DNA of 64,000 nucleotides from Massilia aquatica (lineage in GTDB: Bacteria > Pseudomonadota > Gammaproteobacteria > Burkholderiales > Burkholderiaceae_D). Under the pieces are notes generated by a model. The model made no database searches. It was given only the letters and a program-made list of their open reading frames with translations, and was not told the DNA's origin. The stretch spans positions 1 through 64,000 of the forward strand of contig NZ_VVIW01000026.1 in assembly GCF_011682045.1 (NCBI RefSeq), read 5' to 3'. The translations under genes were made by a program, and so were the position numbers. Below, piece after piece: positions 59,600-64,000 of this stretch (the first letter of the stretch is position 1; each line of letters begins with the position of its first letter).

Positions 59600-60427
59600 A
59601 TGAACGCATACGCCCGCGTCTACGAACTGCTCGCCTTGCCCAGCGCACTGCGCGCCTGCGCCCTTGGTGCGATCGCACTGCCTGTCGTTGGCGCGGAGGC
59701 GCCGGCTTACTGGTATGGCTTCCCGCCCGCGCTCGTCCCGCTCTGGAGCGAGCCGTCGGGCCCGCTCTATTACGGCTGCTGGAAGCACTGGTTTATCGAG
59801 CGCGAAGCGACGTTTGTGAAGGCGTACGTGGAGTGCCCCTGGACCATGCTGGAGGTGGCCCGCACGCCCGCCCAGCTGTTTGCGCTCGCGGCAATCAGCA
59901 GCATCGTCGATGGCGACGCGGTCACGCCGCAGGTCGAGGCATTCGCAAGAAAGGTCGGCATCGACAACCTCGCCCAGATCGACAGTGTGTCGCTCGACAC
60001 GGGTGACGACGCGGCAGGCCTGGTCCGGCTCGACCAGTTCGCGGCCGCTGTGCCGCTGGCGTGCTGTCCCGACCCGTCCGCGTATGGCGGCAGCTTTCCG
60101 CTGTCCACACAGCCGCCGCCTGCGCACGCGCTTGCGCGCACCTGCCAGTTCGAACTCGATATCGATGCGCTGACAGGATGGCTTGCGGACCCGGCCTGTC
60201 CGCCCTGGCTGGCCACGCGGGTGCAGTCGAAGCTGGCGCTGTGCCGCGGCTACATCGCGCAGGGCGCATTCGGACTGGCCTGGCTGACCATCAACGCGCG
60301 CGGCTGGACCATTGGCGATGCGCGTACCGCCGTCGCCGAACTGGCGGCGGCGGCGGCCGATCCGCAGTTCGACCTGCTCGCCTCGGCGTGGCTGGCGGTT
60401 GCCAGCGACAGCGCCGGCGGCTACTGA
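59600..60427 (+). CDS. hypothetical protein
   Basis: A 275-residue protein of unknown family. It has a Trp/Tyr-rich N-terminal part (YWYGFPPALVPLWSEPSGP, YYGCWKHWFIERE), a mid-helical region and C-terminal Ala-rich helices (AVAELAAAAADPQFDLLASAWL). There is no signal peptide. The composition recalls SMI1/KNR4- or immunity-type proteins, but no match can be claimed. The ATG at 59600 is preceded by GGCAGGG. It lies 37 bp after the propeller gene. Confidence 0.55.
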   Translation: MNAYARVYELLALPSALRACALGAIALPVVGAEAPAYWYGFPPALVPLWSEPSGPLYYGCWKHWFIEREATFVKAYVECPWTMLEVARTPAQLFALAAISSIVDGDAVTPQVEAFARKVGIDNLAQIDSVSLDTGDDAAGLVRLDQFAAAVPLACCPDPSAYGGSFPLSTQPPPAHALARTCQFELDIDALTGWLADPACPPWLATRVQSKLALCRGYIAQGAFGLAWLTINARGWTIGDARTAVAELAAAAADPQFDLLASAWLAVASDSAGGY

Positions 60428-60479
60428 TCGTTTGACCGCGTTCGCTCCAGCGCCGTGGCCGTGTTCTCGCCAGAGTGAA

Positions 60480-60645
60480 CTGCGCCTGCCGACGTGATCC
60501 GTTTATCCTGCTCGACGTCCAGGGCATTCATATCGCGATTCACGCGCGGAAAACGTGCGCTGAAATCGCTATCGGCCGTCCAGTGCGGCGAGGCGCTTTT
60601 GCCGTCGAGCAGGCCGGCATCGGCGAGGGCGTACGCGCCATAGCA
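60480..60645 (-). pseudogene. fragment of GlxA-type (DJ-1/PfpI plus AraC) regulator
   Basis: On the minus strand CYGAYALADAGLLDGKSASP and HWTADSDFSARFPRVNRD, followed by ITSAGA, match the second half of the DJ-1/PfpI-like domain of GlxA-type regulators. Both the start of that domain and the AraC DNA-binding domain are missing. It is a relic in the 317-bp gap between the hypothetical gene and the diguanylate cyclase; nothing else is seen in that gap. Confidence 0.7.
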
Positions 60646-60744
60646 CAGTCCGACTAAGCAGCACGGCATCGGCGAGCGCGTGCGCATTCCCGCCGATGGC
60701 GAGATCCTCAAGTTCTGATCGCTGGCCGCAGGCGCCAGCGAGGC

Positions 60745-63700
60745 TCACGCGGGGTCGTTCGACTCCGCCAGCGCCGCGTGCGCGGCCGTGAGCTGGTCGC
60801 CTGAACTGATCAGGGTAGCGCGCCCGGTATCGATCATCGCCTGCGCGCCCAGATGCAGCTTTTCAATCAGCTCGGCGTTGTCCGCCCCCGGCTTGGGCCG
60901 CAGCGCGCTCCAGCCGTTGCGGCCATTCGCCTTGATCCAGTACAGGGCGGCGTCGGCCAGTTCGACCAGGTGTTCCCAGCCCACGCGCTTGCTGTCGTCG
61001 AGGTACAAGCCGCTTTCGGCCAGCCCCACCGAGCAGGTCAGCGCAACCGTGATGCCGTCGCCCAGGTCGAACACATGGTTGGCCACCGCGCGCCGGATGC
61101 GCTCTCCCAGCACCGGCACGAACTGGCGCGTGCTGGGCCGGCACACCAGCAGGAATTCTTCGCCGCCCCAGCGCACGATGTAGTCGCCCACCCGCACCTG
61201 TGCGCGCAACACGTCGGAGACCTGTTGCAGCACCCGGTCGCCGGCGCGGTGGCCATAGGTGTCGTTGATGCGCTTGAAGTGGTCGATGTCGACCAGCGCG
61301 AACAGCAGCGTATTCTCGCCCGAGCCGGTGCGCTTGTTCTCGCGCTCGTAAAACGCCAGGTCGGCCGGAATCTGGTTGCTCAGGTAGCGCCGGTTGTGCA
61401 GCCCGGTCAAGGGGTCGGTCTGGCTGGCCAGTTCCAGCGCGCGGTTGGCCACGTGCAGCTGTTCGGTGCGCTCGGCCACCTGCAGTTCCAGCGCGGCGCG
61501 CTGCTTTTCGTGCGCGCGCCGCTGCAGCCGGTAGCCGCCATACACGGTGCCGCCCAGGAGCGCCAGCAGCAGGCCGTAAAACCAGCTGGTTTCATAAAAA
61601 TGCGGGGCGATCGTGAAGTCGAGGCGCGCCGGCAGTCTGTTCCACACGTCGGCATTGTTGCTGGCCTTGACCTCGAAAGTGTAGGCGCCGGCCGGCAGGT
61701 TGGTGTAGTTGACCGAGCGCGGCGCGCCGGCGGCCAGTTCGCGCCAGTCCTTGTCGTAGCCGTGCAGGCGGTAGCGCAGCACCACGCTGGCCGGGTCCTG
61801 GAAGGAGAGGGCGGTAAATTCGAAGGCCATGTCGCGCGCATCCTCGCGCACGCGCAGGCTGCCGGCCTGGCCCTGGCGGATGTCTTGCCAGGTGTCGAGC
61901 ACGCGCACCCGCTCGATCACGGCCGTCGGCGCCGTCATGTTCTTGGCCAGGCCCATGGTGTCGAGCGTGACCACGCCGTCGCGGCTGGGCAGCCACAGGG
62001 TGCCGGCCGGGTCCATGAAGCCCTTGGCGGTGCCGGCGCCGTTGCAGCAGTAACCCTGCTCGCCGCTGCGCCGGTCGCCGCGTTCGTTGAGGATCATCTC
62101 GGCGTTGACGCTGCGCGACTGGCCGTTCTGCACCTGGCGCATGTCGGCCACCGGCACGCGCAGGATGCCGCGCAGCCCGGCCGACCACAGGTAGCCGGCC
62201 GCGTCTTCGGTCAGGAAGAAGGGCGCGTTCGGCGGCAAGCCTTCGGCGGCGGCGAACTTGTGCCAGCGCCGTCCGTTGAACAGGTACAGCTCCTCGGTCA
62301 GCGAGCCAAGCACCAGCGAGCCGTCGCGCAGCTCGGTGATGGCGGTGATGTCCATGCCCGGCTGCAGGCCGCTGTCGAGCCCGATCTGCTCCAGGCGCTC
62401 GCCGCGCAGTTCGTACAGCCCGTCCTGGGTGGTCACCAGGAGGCGGCCGTCTTTCAGTTCGCGCACCTGGCGCGCGCGCACGTCGTGCAGCCCCTCGTTC
62501 TTGCCGAATTTGGTGAGCGTGCCGGCGGCCAGGCGGAATACGCCTTCGCTGGTCGGGAACCAGATCACGCCGTTGCGGTCGCGCACTACGCCGTTGATCT
62601 GCGCCGAGGCCATTGGCGCGAACAGGGCCGGTGCTTCGAGTTTGCCATCGCGCCAGATCACCAGCCCGCGCCGGGTGCCGATCCAGATGCGGTCGGCGTC
62701 GGCCAGCAGGTTGTAGGCGTGCGGATGGGGCAACTGGCTGCCGCCCAGGACCTGGCGAAAGCGCCCGTCGCTGTACACGCTCAGGCCATCGCTGGTGCCG
62801 ACCCAGGTGCGGCCGTCCGGCGCGCGCGCCACCGACCAGACGATCGGTTCGGTCAAGCCTTCGGCTGCGGCCAGGCGCCGGGTCGAGCCGTTCCACAGGC
62901 GCACCAGGCCTTGCCACTGGCTGCCCAGCCACAGGTTGCGCTCGCGGTCTTCGAAGGCCGCCAGCACGCCCTTGAACGCGGCCGGGTTCTTTTCGGAGAT
63001 GACCTCGGTCGCCTTGCCGTCGCGGATGCGCGCCATGCCGGCGTTGCTGGCCACCCACAGGTTGCGGTCGCTGTCCTGGTAAAGCATGGTTGTGGGCGAA
63101 CTTTGCAGCACCGGTTCGGCGGTGGCGGCGATCAGCTGCGCGCCGTCGCGTACATACAGGCCGACGCTGGTGCCGACCCAGATTTTTCCTTGCGCTTCGG
63201 CCAGCCGGCTGACCACGCTGCGGCGCAGGCCGGCCGGCAGGGCGATCAGTTCGGTGTCCTTGCCGCGGCTGTGGAAAATGCCGCCGGCGCCGCCGATATA
63301 CACGCCGTCGGCGCTTTTCAGCAGGGCGGTGGCGGGGGCCGGGCTGCCGGGACGGTGCACCAGTTGACTGCCGTCGTAGTCGAATACGCCGCTGCTGGTG
63401 GCCACCACCAGCCGGCCCTGGTCCTCGACCATGGCGTGGATGTCGAGCACGGGAAACTGCAGCTGATCAGCCGGCGCAATGGCGCGGAACACGCCGTTCT
63501 CGACCACCGTCAAGCCCTTGTAGGTGCCGACCCAGACGCGCCCGGCGCTGTCGGCCAGCAGGCTGCGGATCCACACACCGGCCAAGGCCGGCTGGTTTTC
63601 AGGCGAATAATTGGTGAAGCGCACGCCGTCGAAGCGCGCCAGCCCGGCCTGGGTGGCGATCCACAGGTAGCCTTGCTGGTCCTGGGTGATCGCCTGCACG

Positions 63701-63846
63701 CTGATCTGCGGCAGGCCGCTCTGGATCGACCAGCTGGTGCGCACGAAATGATGGAAGGCCTTGTCGGGGTCGAGCGCGGCCGCAGGCTGGCACACTGCCA
63801 GGCCCGCCAGCAGCAACGCGCACAGCCGCGAAATAATGGTACTCAT
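60745..63846 (-). CDS. two-component-regulator propeller protein with GGDEF domain (diguanylate cyclase)
   Basis: A 1033-residue protein: signal peptide (about 1-24), a periplasmic propeller of Reg_prop repeats (about 40-640; GYLWIATQAGLARFDG, GRVWVGTYKGLTVVENG), a Y_Y_Y domain (about 660-740; DKDWRELA, YTFEVKASNN), one TM (about 750-772), a short coiled coil, and a GGDEF domain (about 815-980) with the intact active-site motif RWGGEEF. It should make cyclic di-GMP in response to a periplasmic signal. No inhibitory RxxD site is obvious. The start at 63846 gives the signal peptide; a longer frame begins at 63879. Confidence 0.9.
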   Translation of the reverse strand: MSTIISRLCALLLAGLAVCQPAAALDPDKAFHHFVRTSWSIQSGLPQISVQAITQDQQGYLWIATQAGLARFDGVRFTNYSPENQPALAGVWIRSLLADSAGRVWVGTYKGLTVVENGVFRAIAPADQLQFPVLDIHAMVEDQGRLVVATSSGVFDYDGSQLVHRPGSPAPATALLKSADGVYIGGAGGIFHSRGKDTELIALPAGLRRSVVSRLAEAQGKIWVGTSVGLYVRDGAQLIAATAEPVLQSSPTTMLYQDSDRNLWVASNAGMARIRDGKATEVISEKNPAAFKGVLAAFEDRERNLWLGSQWQGLVRLWNGSTRRLAAAEGLTEPIVWSVARAPDGRTWVGTSDGLSVYSDGRFRQVLGGSQLPHPHAYNLLADADRIWIGTRRGLVIWRDGKLEAPALFAPMASAQINGVVRDRNGVIWFPTSEGVFRLAAGTLTKFGKNEGLHDVRARQVRELKDGRLLVTTQDGLYELRGERLEQIGLDSGLQPGMDITAITELRDGSLVLGSLTEELYLFNGRRWHKFAAAEGLPPNAPFFLTEDAAGYLWSAGLRGILRVPVADMRQVQNGQSRSVNAEMILNERGDRRSGEQGYCCNGAGTAKGFMDPAGTLWLPSRDGVVTLDTMGLAKNMTAPTAVIERVRVLDTWQDIRQGQAGSLRVREDARDMAFEFTALSFQDPASVVLRYRLHGYDKDWRELAAGAPRSVNYTNLPAGAYTFEVKASNNADVWNRLPARLDFTIAPHFYETSWFYGLLLALLGGTVYGGYRLQRRAHEKQRAALELQVAERTEQLHVANRALELASQTDPLTGLHNRRYLSNQIPADLAFYERENKRTGSGENTLLFALVDIDHFKRINDTYGHRAGDRVLQQVSDVLRAQVRVGDYIVRWGGEEFLLVCRPSTRQFVPVLGERIRRAVANHVFDLGDGITVALTCSVGLAESGLYLDDSKRVGWEHLVELADAALYWIKANGRNGWSALRPKPGADNAELIEKLHLGAQAMIDTGRATLISSGDQLTAAHAALAESNDPA

Positions 63847-64000
63847 GCATTCATTCAAGTTGGCGCCCGTCCATTGCAAAGCATGAAGACGATAGTACGT
63901 GAAGGCGGGCGCGCACGGTGCGAATACAGCGGCGGGATGGACTGCTGTTGCCGATGTGCAACGATTGCTTGCTGATAGGATATTTTAGCGGGGACCGTCG

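Noticed and set aside
60853-63975. 1040-codon open frame on the plus strand opposite the diguanylate cyclase
   Set aside because: Shadow frame with repetitive Ala/Gly/Val/His composition; the minus strand holds a complete propeller-GGDEF protein.

Overview
The window is GC-rich, densely coded chromosome from a betaproteobacterium, most likely an Oxalobacteraceae member (Massilia/Duganella/Telluria type). That placement rests on gene content and style: a single-permease lolC-lolD pair, recJ preceded by an RpfE-like gene, a large Arg/Lys/Orn decarboxylase, tandem DUF3060 proteins, several chemoreceptors and a propeller-GGDEF protein. It is inferred from sequence reading, without a database search. 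No rRNA, tRNA or CRISPR array was seen.

Layout. 1-2000: a long stem-loop at the edge, a DUF2288 gene and a RES-Xre toxin-antitoxin pair with a clear autoregulated promoter. 2000-16100: mostly ordinary chromosome with recJ and its partner, two DUF3060 paralogues, a pair of ferritin-like proteins, lolC-lolD-tatD, an SDR/AraC divergent pair, a secreted hydrolase and comEC. 16100-18200: a small AT-richer islet with an unknown TraB/GumN-like protein, an IS3-family transposase remnant and a HAD-like gene whose 3' end runs into the IS edge. 18300-21500: a CpxA/CpxR-type two-component system divergent from a CpxP/Spy-like gene, with phased CpxR-type boxes between them. 21600-26100: hydrolase, dcd, decarboxylase, folA.

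26200-40340 is the striking part. A three-gene cassette carA - carB - methyl-accepting chemotaxis protein (MCP) is present twice in direct tandem. Both CarB proteins are about 200 residues longer than normal and end in an extra domain that reads as nucleoside 2-deoxyribosyltransferase-like, with the expected Glu in an SSAFELGY motif. CarA and CarB look catalytically complete, and both MCPs carry a C-terminal CheR-tether pentapeptide. The cassette sits between folA and thyA with dcd close by, so the whole area is pyrimidine/dTMP metabolism. A working idea is a pyrimidine or carbamoyl-phosphate module coupled to nucleotide-sugar chemistry and chemosensing. That function is inference.

40400-53600: a lipoprotein, thyA, a threonine-aldolase-like enzyme, a REP/MITE-like palindromic element, then a minus-strand operon running from wrbA down to an ABC exporter (wrbA, DUF2069, FAD-linked oxidase, DUF4124, FtsX-type permease, AttH-like protein, ABC half-transporter), with a YihY-family membrane protein divergent. 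53800-64000: a ParD/ParE module, DUF962, alpha/beta hydrolase, O-acetylhomoserine sulfhydrylase-type enzyme, CBS protein, PhzF protein, two poorly known genes, a GlxA-type gene fragment and a large membrane diguanylate cyclase.
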